Assembly (NCBI GenBank): GCA_018653485.1
Contig: JABHZE010000002.1
Location: forward strand, 142,395 to 206,394
Length of the DNA: 64,000 bases
Direction of reading: 5' to 3'
Origin: an archaeon
GTDB taxonomy: Archaea > Nanobdellota > Nanobdellia > Pacearchaeales > GW2011-AR1
Shown: piece after piece, positions 29,771 to 41,711 of the stretch
Layout of the letters: each line of letters begins with the position of its first letter
How positions within the stretch are numbered: position 1 is the first letter of the stretch
Notes under the pieces: generated by a model
Seen by the model: only the letters and a program-made list of their open reading frames with translations
What the model was told of the DNA's origin: nothing
Databases searched by the model: none
Position numbers and translations under genes: made by a program

Positions 29771-29820
29771 AGATTTTGATTTGTTCTCCCTCATAAATAG
29801 GGGGAGAAAAATAAAAATAA
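29771..29820 (-). repeat. Dispersed hairpin repeat copy 2 (inverted orientation)
   Basis: Reverse complement shares ~45 nt with the copy at 57898. Confidence 0.85.
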
Positions 29821-29996
29821 ATTAAGAAATCATCACAAAAAAAGAGGCAGACATGGACGGCAACTCCATTAAAAACATTCGATAACCAAATCAGAAAAAG
29901 TCATGATTATCAAACTCCACCCTTTCATCCACCTCTAGTAATATTAATAAGATGAATTAAAGTTTATAAGGATTTGTTTGTTATGAACTATAAAAG

Positions 29997-30251
29997 ATGT
30001 ATAAAATTACAACTAGAACAAAAAGAGCTGAAAAACAATTTCATCAATTTATTAATGAAAAGATTGCTGAAAGATTAGAATTATTAAAACAAAATCCTCG
30101 AGGGAAACTTGGAGCTCACAAACTTAAAGGAAAATTAAAAGATAAATGGAGTTGTTGGTTTGGAGCAGATGTTAGAATGATTTACGAGATTGATGATAAA
30201 AATAAAGAAATAATTATAATTGCAGTTGGCTCTCATAAGCTTTATTTATAA
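29997..30251 (+). CDS. RelE/ParE-family toxin-like protein
   Basis: RAEKQFHQFINEKIAERLELLKQNPRGKLGAHKLKGKLKDKWSCWFGADVRMIYEIDDKNKEIIIIAVGSHKLYL. Confidence 0.8.
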   Translation: MYKITTRTKRAEKQFHQFINEKIAERLELLKQNPRGKLGAHKLKGKLKDKWSCWFGADVRMIYEIDDKNKEIIIIAVGSHKLYL

Positions 30252-30256
30252 AAATC

Positions 30257-30409
30257 TCAATAAGAAATTTCCTTAGTTTTTTCATTCTTTGCTTTTGCAT
30301 TACTATCTTCTTCAATAGCCTTAACCATTTCTAGATTCCTCAATATTCCTACTTCTTCTAATAATTCTTCATATTCTTTTTTTGGGATTTGTATCATTTC
30401 TTGTTCCAT
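30257..30409 (-). CDS. Putative antitoxin MEQEMIQIPKKEYEELLEEVGILRNLEMVKAIEEDSNAKAKNEKTKEISY
   Basis: 50-aa ORF below ORF-track cutoff, convergent with the RelE-like gene; IQIPKKEYEELL resembles N-termini of archaeal RelE-partner antitoxins. Confidence 0.65.
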   Translation of the reverse strand: MEQEMIQIPKKEYEELLEEVGILRNLEMVKAIEEDSNAKAKNEKTKEISY

Positions 30410-30502
30410 TTTTATTAGAGGTATTTGATATTTATATAATTTTAGGTTGAAGAGAGCTCTCGCTAACTTTCAATCAATATAAAATTAATTTATGTATACA
30501 AA

Positions 30503-33500
30503 GATACAGGTAGAGAATAACTTAGTTTAACGACAAAAATGTGGCTTTTAGTAGTTGCGTGCTGAATTTCTCGTTTCCTTAAAACTTACACACCAACTCT
30601 ATCAACGTTATCTTCTATAACGGCCTTTGTTGTTTCGTTTTGCGGATGACTTCGTGCTTAGATGCTTTCAGCACTTATCCATATAAAGCGTAGCTGCACA
30701 ACCTGCTCATAACAATTGTTACACCAGAGGCTTCGAACCCCGGTTCCTCTCGTACTACGGGATCCTTCCACTCAAACAACGACACACCAAATAGATATCA
30801 TACAATCTGTCTCACGACGATCTTAACCCAGCTAACGATTCCTTTTAATATGTGAACTCCAGCACCCTTGGTCGCTTGTGCACGGCCAGGATAGGAAGAG
30901 CCGACAGCGGTGTAGCAAGCCTCGCCGTCAATTTGAACTATCGGGCGAGACAACCCAGTTATCCTTGGGGTACCTTTTCTATCACAATTGCGCCCCATTA
31001 AAAGGCGTCAATGGTTCGCTAGGCCCATCTTTCAATTCTGCTTTTCGTGCTGTTTGAAAAACAGTTAGACAAGCTTTTACCCTTACACTCTACTCTAGAT
31101 TTCCGACCTAGATGAGCTTGTCTTTAGGTCCCTCCGATATCTTTTCAGAGGGGTCCCGCCCCAGGCAAACTGCCCGCCTGTTGGTGTCCTCAAGAAGAGT
31201 AAGTGAATCTACAAAAAGCAAGTAGTATTACATATTGTGACATGCCGCCTCGCCGAAACTACGCGTATTCTCCTACTTATTCTATGTACCAATCATAAAT
31301 TCACAACAACAAGTTGCAGTAAAGGTCCACAAGGTCTTAGCTTCCCGTTTGGTGTCTCTGGTCTGTTCACCAGACAATAATTTCAGAAGATTCTAGTTAG
31401 GGACAGTGACAATTTCGTTAAACCATTCATGCAAGTCGCCATTCAGACGACAAGGTATTACGCTCATTTGTGTTACTCTGAATTTACAATACATAAATTC
31501 AACTCTATATGTCGCCATATAGATCGGACTATATCTTCCTACAACAAAAAATGTTGTATGTTTGGCGTGTAGTCTCTGAGGATTCTTCTTAATGTTAAGA
31601 AGTCTTTCCTGCTGATTGTCTCTCCATTTAAATTTTTAGGGTTCGTTATCATCTCACGACGATAATATCCTATTAAATTTCTACGAGATGTTCCAGCATA
31701 TAGCCAAATTTTCTATGTGTTGGTTTAATTCGATTATTAGCATTCTTTAACTCAATGATTCGTTATTCTCAAGAATCACAGATTCTTGATGATCCTAAAA
31801 ACATGATCTTATAGATCATTGTTTTTTTGATCTCTGAAGCTACATAGCGTCGCTGATTTTTACATCAGCTCCGTAAGGCAAGTAATTCACCTTAAGAGCC
31901 TCAGGAATTAGGCCCGCCGTTTGATGGACCTTAGCCGCGTTGAAACACGGTTTTAGACACCACCACTGGGCAGGTCTCACTGGTTATACAAGTCTTTTCA
32001 GATTAGCAACCAGCTATGTTTTTGATAAACAGTCGAACCATCTTTGTTACTGAGATCTATAAATGCTTCTCCATTTCTAAAAAAACAAATATAGACACCC
32101 CTTATACCGAAGCTAAAGGGCTAATGTTGCCGAATTCCCTTAACTAGATTAAACTTTCATATCTTAGCCTTCTCAGCTAGAGCATCAGTGTCGATTCTGG
32201 GTACGGCTATTCAAATTCTATTTCATAATCTTTTCACTGGCTCTTGGAATCAGTAATTTTCATTGCATAAATTCAAAAAGATCTAAGGATTACCCTCCCT
32301 AATCTTCTCTATACAAACTTTCTTTCGAAAGCACACCTATCCGAAAGCAAATTATAATGTCAAACAAATTTGAACAGTACAGGAATATTAACCTGTTGTC
32401 CATCGTAGCACTCAATTAAGGTGCAACTTAGGTGCCGACTAACCCTTGGTTAATTGTTATTGCCAAGGAAACCTTGCTCTTACGATATTTTGCAGTTCTC
32501 AGCAAAATCTGTTCCTACTCCTGCCAGGATTCTCATTCTTTCAAGCTCCACACTTTCTCTCGAAAATGCTTCTGCGCCAAAAAGACGCCTGTTTACCACA
32601 ACACTTCTTCTGAAGTGCGCCTATGGTATCGGTGTTATGTTTTAGCCCCGTCCATTTTCAGGGCCTCAAACCTCAATAGGTGAGCTGTTACGCTTTCTTT
32701 AAAGGATGACGGCTTCTATGTCTACCTCCCCACTGTCTCAGGTTTAAGACTCCTTTTGATACACTTAACATAAACTTTGGGACCTTAACCATAGTCTCCC
32801 TTGTTCGGGTCTCGGAACAGTACCTTACGCACTGCCCCTGTTTCTTATTATCAACATCTTACAGTTTCCGAGTTGGAAAGTTCGCCGTAGCAAAAGCGCT
32901 CTGCACGACCTATCCGTACTTTACACCGTAAGAGAATCACGTAATAAGACTATACGTAGGCATATTTCAACAGGAACCAGCCATTGCCAGATTAGATAGG
33001 CTTTTCACCCCTAATCGCAAGTCATCCTAGTGCATGCACACAACAATGGTTCAGGCCTCCATTTTCCTTTCGGAAAACTTCACCTTGCTCACGATTAGAT
33101 CATCTGGCTTCAGGTCTTATTCAAGAGACTAACGCATTTTCATACTCGCTTTCGCTTCGGCTTCCTTAAGTTAACCTCGCCACTTAAATAAACTCCCTGG
33201 CCCGTTTTTCAAGACGTACGTTACAACCCCCCGTAGGAGGCCGTAACCAACTGTAACTGTTAGATTTCAAGTCTTTTAACTCTCTTTTAAGAGTACTTTT
33301 CAGCTTTCCCTCGCGGTACTAGTTCACTATCGGTCTTAAGCTAATATTTAGGGTTAGCAGTTAATTCTGCTATATTCATACATCCAATCTAGGATATATT
33401 ACTCTTTTAGACATATTCATATTGAATCAGTTTACGAGACTTTCACTCTCTATGGTATTTTCTTTCCAGAAAATTTCAACTTGTCAACTTAGAACTATAG

Positions 33501-33806
33501 TCCACCACATCTCTATCTCTCTTTCAAGAGAAGATTCAGTTTGCCCTCTGCCCTTTTCGCTCGCTGCTAATAAGAGCATCACTATTTGTTTTCTTTTCCT
33601 GCTGGTACTAAGATGTTTCAATTCCCAGCGTACATCATCCTCTCGGATTAAAACGTTCTCGTATTCGGAAATCCTGAGATCAAATTTTGCGTGCAAATCC
33701 CTCAGGCTTTTCGCAGCTTGCCACGTCCTTCGTCACAGCTTAAACCAAGCTATCCGTCTAACAGTAATATGGAGTAGTTAAAGCTAAGATATTCTCTACC
33801 TGTATC
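30503..33806 (-). rRNA. 23S rRNA (including flanking processing helix), interrupted by a group I intron
   Basis: Conserved LSU segments throughout; 17-bp terminal helix GATACAGGTAGAGAATA (30503-30519)/TATTCTCTACCTGTATC (33790-33806); exact mature ends uncertain. Confidence 0.93.
31465..31888 (-). ncRNA. Group I intron in 23S rRNA (~424 nt, no ORF)
   Basis: Interrupts CTTAAGGT|AGCGTAATACC; P1 TAAGGU/GCCUUA with U.G at splice site; AATCAGCAGG (Q-like), CAGAGACTACACG (R-like), AAGATATAGTCCG (S-like), P7 GACTA/TAGTC, P8 TACAACA/TGTTGTA, GCGA-capped P9, terminal G. Confidence 0.92.
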
Positions 33807-33996
33807 ATTGAACATAAGTTCTCCACTCCACTCCGAAATTTTTCATTCGGAACTTCATTGTTTTGTTGGATGTTTTATCTCGTCACCGAGATTCAATAAA
33901 AATTGAATGTGATTTGTGAATTTTTCCTCTCGGAAAAATGGACCCTCCAAAAAATCTAAGATTTTTTGTCCTGTCCTTTTTGACTCTTGTCAAAAA

Positions 33997-34067
33997 TGGA
34001 CCTACTGGGAATCGAACCCAGGTCCCCTCGTTGCAAACGAGGTATCCTACCACTGAACGATAGGCCC
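33997..34067 (-). tRNA. tRNA-Ala (UGC) in the 16S-23S spacer
   Basis: GGGCCTATCGTTCAGTGGTAGGATACCTCGTTTGCAACGAGGGGACCTGGGTTCGATTCCCAGTAGGTCCA; anticodon loop TTTGCAA. Confidence 0.95.
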
Positions 34068-34244
34068 TTGCTCTTTTGTTTTTTGACATCAAATAAGTTT
34101 TTCATTATTTGACTTTTGAATATAAAATGAAACTTAACTAGGAGAGTAGAATAATCTCATTATAATTATCTCTCTGTAATTTTTAATAAAATATCAAAGA
34201 ATAAATTCTTTGACTATCTAATTTCATTTGATGAAATTAAATAT

Positions 34245-35682
<1,438 letters not shown>

Positions 35683-36071
35683 GAAAATAAATGTCTAAGG
35701 TTTAAAATAAATTTTAAATCTATGCCATTACTATGCACTCCTCCAAAACTGCTTTTAGAAATTACGTTAAAACAACTATTCGATTACTCTACTACATCCT
35801 ACCATTAAAGTAATTTAAGGTAATCATCCTAGTTAAGATTATTAACATTTTATGAACTTGGATGTTTTAGATGGTATTTAAAGGTTTGGGTTGTGGAAAT
35901 GGATAGTTATCGTCGGTGAGTAAGATTATTATTTATTTTTAAAATAAAAAATGTTTTTAAATGTTTTTAATAGTTCTATTCCAGTTGAAGTTAAAATTTT
36001 ATTAGGCAAAAATTAGATGGGTTAAAGTTTCTTGTAGGAAACTTTATAAACCATTATCTCAATAAAATCCT

Positions 36072-36860
36072 ATGGAAGAAAAGAAACAAAGGAGTTTAGC
36101 AGAAGAATTAAAAGAAAAATTATCTCAAGATAGTGAAACAATCGAAGAGATAAAAGAAGAATCTAAAGAATCTGCTGAAGATATTTCAGATAAAGAAATA
36201 GAAAAAAAATCTAATTCAATAACTAAAAAAGAAATTAAAGTAGAAACTAAAAAATTAAAAGAAAATGTTGATGGGAAAAAAGAAACATTAATTCCTCTTG
36301 AAGATTATATTAAATGCGCTGTTCATCTTGGAACAAAAGTAATTACACCACATATGAAAAAATATGTTTACAAAAGAAGAGCAGACGGATTAGCAGTTAT
36401 TAATACTTCTATTATCGATGAAAAAATTAGAAGTGCCATAGAATTCCTAAACAAATTCGATGTAGAAAAAGTTTACATTGTATGTAAAAGGGAAGCAGGA
36501 TGGGATTCAGCAAAATTATTTGGAGAAATTACAGGAATAAACACATTCACTAAAAAATATCCTCCAGGAATTACAACTAATTTAGAACTTGATAATTTTT
36601 TTGAATCAGAACTTACAATTATTTGTGACCCTTGGATTGATAAAAATGCATTAAATGATACTGCAAGATTAAAGAAACCTGTTCTTTCACTTTGTGATAC
36701 AAATAATTATACAACTAATGTTACTCAATTAATTCCTTGTAATAATAAATCTAAAAAATCTATTGGATGTGTTTTATATCTTTTAGCAAGAGGCTATTGT
36801 AAAACTAAAAACATTCCTTTCACAGCAACTTTAGAAGATTTTACAGGTCCTCTTGAATAA
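36072..36860 (+). CDS. rpsB: Ribosomal protein uS2 with long charged N-terminal extension
   Basis: VHLGTKVITPHMKKYVYKRRADGLAVINTSIIDEKIRSAIEFL. Confidence 0.92.
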   Translation: MEEKKQRSLAEELKEKLSQDSETIEEIKEESKESAEDISDKEIEKKSNSITKKEIKVETKKLKENVDGKKETLIPLEDYIKCAVHLGTKVITPHMKKYVYKRRADGLAVINTSIIDEKIRSAIEFLNKFDVEKVYIVCKREAGWDSAKLFGEITGINTFTKKYPPGITTNLELDNFFESELTIICDPWIDKNALNDTARLKKPVLSLCDTNNYTTNVTQLIPCNNKSKKSIGCVLYLLARGYCKTKNIPFTATLEDFTGPLE

Positions 36861-36875
36861 TCAAAGATTATTCAA
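36853..36875 (+). terminator. Hairpin overlapping the rpsB stop codon (TTGAATAATC-AAA-GATTATTCAA)
   Basis: 10-bp perfect stem at end of coding region. Confidence 0.45.
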
Positions 36876-36973
36876 AAACCTCCTCTTCATTAGAAGAATT
36901 CATTCTTTTCTACTACTATTTTTAACAACAATTCATAGAGAAGTTTTATAAACAAATTTGAGATAAATATTTC

Positions 36974-37075
36974 ATGAAAAAAATATTTACTAAAATTGCA
37001 TTACAAGTTTCTTTAGCAATCTTTGTTTTATCTTCAATAAAAATTCTGGATATTGTTCTAACTAATTATCATTAG
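36974..37075 (+). CDS. Possible small membrane peptide MKKIFTKIALQVSLAIFVLSSIKILDIVLTNYH
   Basis: 33-aa ORF with hydrophobic stretch. Confidence 0.3.
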   Translation: MKKIFTKIALQVSLAIFVLSSIKILDIVLTNYH

Positions 37076-37121
37076 CTATTTTTCCTAAAATTAAAATACT
37101 TTTATAAAAATAACTTAAGTT

Positions 37122-38315
37122 TTACAACTTCCCCTCAATCTCAATAATTCTTTTCAACTTACTTTTTCTAACATCACCATAAACTCCGGTTTTAATAAAA
37201 TCAACATTAAATCCAACACCTAAATCTGCAATAGTATTATCTAAAGTTTCCCCTGAACGATGAGAGATTATTGTTTTAATTTTGTTCGCCCGACAGATTG
37301 CAATCACTTCTTTCACTTCAATTAAACTACCAATCTGATTAGGTTTAATTATCATAGCATTAATTGAATTCATCCTAATAGCTTTCTTAACTCTTTTTAG
37401 ATTTGTAGTAGTTAAATCATCTCCAACATTCAAAAATTTACCCTTCAACATTAATTTTCTAAACCCTGAAAAATCATTTTCATCCAAACCATCTTCAACA
37501 TAAAGAATTTTATATTCTTGAATTAATTTAATAAGATAATTTATTTGAGATGATTGAGATAGCCTATTATTCCAATAAACATATTTCTTATTTTTAAGAA
37601 AACTTGAACTAGCAACATCCAACCCAATATCAACAACTAAACCTTTCTTTTTCATAATCTTTCTAACATTACTCATTATATCCAAAACTTCTTCATTACT
37701 ACATCCAGTTTCCCATGCTCCTTCATCATTCCGACTTCGAGATTTCAAAAACTTTCTAGCAAGAACATAAGCAGTTTCATTTATCTTAACTCTTTCTTTA
37801 AAATTTTTACCTTTTGCAATAAATAAAAATTCTTGAAATTCTGGTTTCTTACCTTTAACTCCCTTGCTATGTAAACCACCCCCAATAGTATTTCCAACAG
37901 GACGAATATTAATTCCTTTCTTTCCCTTCTTTCTCCTAGCAACCACCCCATCCAAAAACTCATACAATTCAACACCCTTATCAAAAGCTATTGCTTTTAA
38001 AATTGAAGCTTCTAATGCAAATAAACTATTTCCTCCAATCTTCCCAGAAACAAGTTTCTCAATATTAACCAAATCATCAAATCTCTTTAACTTCAACCCA
38101 TTAACAACACTAACATTTAACCCATTAAGAAATTTAATATCTCCACTTAAACTTTTAAAATAACTTTTAACTTCAAATTTCCCTTTAGATTTTCCAGCAG
38201 GAGCAGATGTTTCAAACACCTTCCCAGCAGAATTAACAACCCCAACTAGAATAGTTTTCTCACCTCTTGAATCCTTAACTGCTTTTGCAATTATCTTTTT
38301 CAAAATCATTTTCAC
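37122..38315 (-). CDS. eno: Enolase (divergent)
   Basis: GNTIGGGLHSKG; FQEFLFIAKG; VGDDLTTTNLKRV; IIKPNQIGSLIEV; ISHRSGETLDNTIADLGVGF. Confidence 0.9.
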   Translation of the reverse strand: MKMILKKIIAKAVKDSRGEKTILVGVVNSAGKVFETSAPAGKSKGKFEVKSYFKSLSGDIKFLNGLNVSVVNGLKLKRFDDLVNIEKLVSGKIGGNSLFALEASILKAIAFDKGVELYEFLDGVVARRKKGKKGINIRPVGNTIGGGLHSKGVKGKKPEFQEFLFIAKGKNFKERVKINETAYVLARKFLKSRSRNDEGAWETGCSNEEVLDIMSNVRKIMKKKGLVVDIGLDVASSSFLKNKKYVYWNNRLSQSSQINYLIKLIQEYKILYVEDGLDENDFSGFRKLMLKGKFLNVGDDLTTTNLKRVKKAIRMNSINAMIIKPNQIGSLIEVKEVIAICRANKIKTIISHRSGETLDNTIADLGVGFNVDFIKTGVYGDVRKSKLKRIIEIEGKL

Positions 38316-38355
38316 CTCAATATAACAACCTCAAATTACAAAAGAAACAGCCCTT

Positions 38356-38390
38356 TTTATAATCTTGGAAATAAACTTCAAGATTATAAA
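38356..38390. promoter_or_regulatory. 12-bp perfect inverted repeat spanning TATA-like boxes upstream of enolase
   Basis: TTTATAATCTTG gaaataaactt CAAGATTATAAA. Confidence 0.65.
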
Positions 38391-38400
38391 CTCTTAAAAA

Positions 38401-38634
38401 TTATACTCCTATTTCAGTATTTGGACAATTCTCTCTTACCCAATCACAATAATTTGCAGTATGATAACCAGCACCAGGCATACAATTAATTCCAGGAGCA
38501 GTGGGACATTCATATTTCTCTATATCACACTTATCTACTAGTCCACGTTTATTAAAAGTAGAATAAGCTAACACTATACATAAGACAATTAAACATATTG
38601 TTATAATTAACCAGATTAATGTTCCTCTTTTCAT
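38401..38634 (-). CDS. Small membrane-anchored Cys-containing protein
   Basis: N-terminal TM, KYECPTAPGINCMPGAGYHTANYCDW. Confidence 0.55.
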   Translation of the reverse strand: MKRGTLIWLIITICLIVLCIVLAYSTFNKRGLVDKCDIEKYECPTAPGINCMPGAGYHTANYCDWVRENCPNTEIGV

Positions 38635-38703
38635 TTTAAATTAAGGGATAATATATTTATAAACCCTTCCAAATAAATCCTTAGACTCTTTGTGAATTTA
38701 TAT

Positions 38704-39804
38704 TCAAACCAACCACTTACCTTTATCTTGAACAACCTTCCCATCCAAAACAATTTTAGCACTCCTCATACTCTTTACAATGTCCCAATGAATTGCACTA
38801 TCATTTCCACCACCATTCTCACGATAAGCACTTCCTAATGCTAAATGAATAGTCCCATTAATTTTTTCATCAAATAATAAATTTTTTGTAAATTTATTTA
38901 CCTTAGGATTACATCCAATTCCAAATTCTCCAACATAACTTGCATTTTCATCAACAGATAACATTTCTTTTAAGAAATCTTCATTTTTTGAAGCTCTGCT
39001 TTCAACAACACGACCATTTTCAAATCTTAAATAAATATCACAAACTTCTTTTCCATTTCTAATAGCAGGAAAATCAAATTTAATAAATCCATTTAAACTT
39101 TCTCTAACAGGAGCCATAAAAACTTCTCCACCAGGCATATTCTCTTCACCTTTATCTTCAAGAGAATTTTTACCTTTAATCGAAAATTTTAAATCAACAT
39201 TTTCACCAATTAAATGAACCTCAGAACTCTTCTCAAAAACATTATTAATTTTATCAAGCCGTTTTCCAAATTTTTTCCAATCAATTAAACAAGCATCATA
39301 AACAAAATTTTCATACTCTCCTAAACTCATTTCAGCTTCTTGAGCCAAAGCAATAGAAGGATAAGCAATTGTAACCCGACTAATCTTATCTTTTTCATTA
39401 CAAACATATTCTGAAATAGGATGCATCACTTTGCCCCTTTCAGCAATTTTTTTAGAATTAGAATTAGTTAATTCCCTAGTATTAATCTCACTACAAACAC
39501 CAATATATTTCTGAGCACCCTTAATAGTATTCATCCAATATTCGGGAAATAGTTCAATCTGATCTTTATTCGCATGCTTATAGAAAAAATCACTTACATC
39601 TGGAAGATTAACTTTAACAATTGGATGTCCTCCAACTAAAACAACAGCCTTGTACAATTCAACTAAAAAAGGAATACTCTCACTTCCACCACTAAGAATA
39701 ACTTTCTCTCCCTTAGCAACATTCACAGAATATTTCACTGCTAATTGCGCTAATTTTCTTGTTCTTAAATCGACTGGCATTATTATTTTTCTCCATAACA
39801 CCAC
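38704..39804 (-). CDS. Aminopeptidase, M29 (thermophilic) family
   Basis: RKLAQLAVKYSVNVAKGEKVILSG; NMPGGEVFMAPVRESLNGFIKF; IHLALGSAYRENGGGNDSAIHWDIVKSM. Confidence 0.9.
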   Translation of the reverse strand: MVLWRKIIMPVDLRTRKLAQLAVKYSVNVAKGEKVILSGGSESIPFLVELYKAVVLVGGHPIVKVNLPDVSDFFYKHANKDQIELFPEYWMNTIKGAQKYIGVCSEINTRELTNSNSKKIAERGKVMHPISEYVCNEKDKISRVTIAYPSIALAQEAEMSLGEYENFVYDACLIDWKKFGKRLDKINNVFEKSSEVHLIGENVDLKFSIKGKNSLEDKGEENMPGGEVFMAPVRESLNGFIKFDFPAIRNGKEVCDIYLRFENGRVVESRASKNEDFLKEMLSVDENASYVGEFGIGCNPKVNKFTKNLLFDEKINGTIHLALGSAYRENGGGNDSAIHWDIVKSMRSAKIVLDGKVVQDKGKWLV

Positions 39805-39855
39805 CTCAAAAAAACAAACAAGAATCTATTTTTAAAGATTTAGATAGTAGAATTA

Positions 39856-40389
39856 TTAATCCAAATCATCTATACAACCCATACCAAATCTTTTCAAAAA
39901 TCTTTTATTACCCTCTTCAACAGAACACTCTCCTCTAATTTTCCTTAATCCATTTAATACTTTCAAACCTTCATCAGATAAACTAACACTCCCATGCCCT
40001 GCCCCATCATAACCAGGCCTTATTGTAAGCCACCCTAATTTTGCTAAAATATCATCTGCATAAGCTTCTGGATTAGTGAAACTAGAAGTTGCAGGCCCAG
40101 TATATTCTTCCATACTCAAAATACATCTTAATGTCTCAATATAAACAACCCTATCTGCATTCAATCCCATTTCAGAAATTCCATCTTCAAATTGTCTCCT
40201 CAAAACATCATAATTATCTTCAGCAATTTGTCCAACATATTCTCCCTCTTCAGTTACTCTTCGAACCCTCTCAGCAATTTCAGAATTAACAACATCTTTC
40301 AAACTCATAAAACTAATAATCAAAAACACTTTATAAAAATTTATATCCCCAAACACTAACAAAAATATATCTCCCCTCTCAAAAATCAT
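39856..40389 (-). CDS. Hypothetical protein (177 aa)
   Basis: Good ORF, adjacent to rpoK. Confidence 0.55.
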   Translation of the reverse strand: MIFERGDIFLLVFGDINFYKVFLIISFMSLKDVVNSEIAERVRRVTEEGEYVGQIAEDNYDVLRRQFEDGISEMGLNADRVVYIETLRCILSMEEYTGPATSSFTNPEAYADDILAKLGWLTIRPGYDGAGHGSVSLSDEGLKVLNGLRKIRGECSVEEGNKRFLKRFGMGCIDDLD

Positions 40390-40396
40390 TCAAACC

Positions 40397-40843
40397 CTAA
40401 ACAATATCTTGCGCAACTTCAGGCTTTACTTCCTCTTCTTCACCTTCATCATCAGGCTTAGCCATTTCCATGATTTCACCTTGCTCTTGAATTTCTTTTT
40501 CTTCTTCCTTTTCTTTTGCTTCCTTGTTTTCTTCAATTTTTTCAATAGCTTTAGCTTCTTTTTCAGCTTGTTTCTCAAGCTTTTCTCTAACTTCTTCATC
40601 TGTAAGTTTTCTAACACTTTTCTCTGATTTTTTAGGTAAAGGTCTTTTAACTGTAATAGGAAGAACTTCTGCACTAAATTCTTTTTCAGCAATTAATAAA
40701 GTATCATAATTCAATTCCTCTACTTCATCATTAGTAAGTTTTAATAAAACAGGAGCATCCATAGCTAATTGTAAACTTCTAGCACCTAGAATTCTTGCAA
40801 CTTCATATCGTGTGAATTTATCTTCAAATTGTTCAAGTATCAT
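40397..40843 (-). CDS. rpoK: RNA polymerase subunit RpoK/Rpb6 with acidic C-terminal tail
   Basis: [27 protein letters not shown]...[10 protein letters not shown]. Confidence 0.88.
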   Translation of the reverse strand: MILEQFEDKFTRYEVARILGARSLQLAMDAPVLLKLTNDEVEELNYDTLLIAEKEFSAEVLPITVKRPLPKKSEKSVRKLTDEEVREKLEKQAEKEAKAIEKIEENKEAKEKEEEKEIQEQGEIMEMAKPDDEGEEEEVKPEVAQDIV

Positions 40844-40892
40844 TTTTATATATAATTAAACCCTAAAATTACTTTAAAAACCTTTCTAAAAT

Positions 40893-41711
40893 TTATTTAA
40901 GCGCTTTAATCTGCTTATCAATTCCAGGAAATACTGCTTCATAGACTTTTTCACTATGTTCAATAACTTTGTCTAAATCTTCTCCAGTTATAGGAATTAA
41001 TTCACCTTTCTGCATAGAGTTAATCATCATATCCTTTCCATTATGAGAAAGCGCTAAAGTTAATCTAGAATCAGCAGAATCTTCTTCTTCTCTATTTGGA
41101 TCTACTAATAATTCTTCTCCAATTTTATAAAAAGTCATAGCAAATGGAATATTTTTAGATAAAGGAAGAGGAGTATCTGTTAACTCATCATATTTTACCA
41201 TTTCTGTTTCTTTATCATATACAGGAAATTTAGAAATTAATAATGCAGAAACAGCAGCAATAGAACAAGCATCTAAAACATTTCCATCATCATTTATACA
41301 ATACATATCAATTGAAATACTCCAAACCTTTTTGTTTTCTTCAATACATAATCCTTTCCAATCAATAAATCCACTTTCTCTTATTCCCCTATCAACAACT
41401 CTTGAAACTTCAATGGCATTTATTGAAGGAGGTCCGCTCTCATATCTTTCACCAGAAACAGGACTAAATTCCATTCCTGTCATCATTGTTCCTTCATCAG
41501 CATGGTCTGAATAAGGTTCTTGAGTAGATAATTTAACTCCAACAATAACTTCTGTTTTTCCAATTCTTACTCTTGCACTACCTTCTGCTTTGTTTGAAAT
41601 CCCTGATTCAATAATTACATCTCTAAATTCATAATTTTTTCTATCATCTAATCTCTTTCCATCTTTTAATAATTCAATTACTCTTTTTTTATTTATATTT
41701 GGTATTTTCAT
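40893..41711 (-). CDS. rrp42: Exosome subunit Rrp42
   Basis: GKRLDDRKNYEFRDVIIESGISNKAEGSARVRIGKTEVIVGVKL. Confidence 0.93.
   Translation of the reverse strand: MKIPNINKKRVIELLKDGKRLDDRKNYEFRDVIIESGISNKAEGSARVRIGKTEVIVGVKLSTQEPYSDHADEGTMMTGMEFSPVSGERYESGPPSINAIEVSRVVDRGIRESGFIDWKGLCIEENKKVWSISIDMYCINDDGNVLDACSIAAVSALLISKFPVYDKETEMVKYDELTDTPLPLSKNIPFAMTFYKIGEELLVDPNREEEDSADSRLTLALSHNGKDMMINSMQKGELIPITGEDLDKVIEHSEKVYEAVFPGIDKQIKALK

Noticed and set aside
30257-30502. 5S rRNA expected 3' of 23S
   Set aside because: No recognisable 5S sequence there; the space holds the small antitoxin-like ORF and AT-rich DNA.
31465-31888. 23S insertion considered as an archaeal BHB intron
   Set aside because: Group I core motifs, P1 with U.G and terminal G fit group I splicing; I did not see a BHB motif at the junctions.
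40409-40709. Overlapping ORFs 40409-40627(+), 40426-40692(-), 40524-40709(+)
   Set aside because: Alternative-frame or antisense readings of the low-complexity Lys/Glu tail of rpoK.
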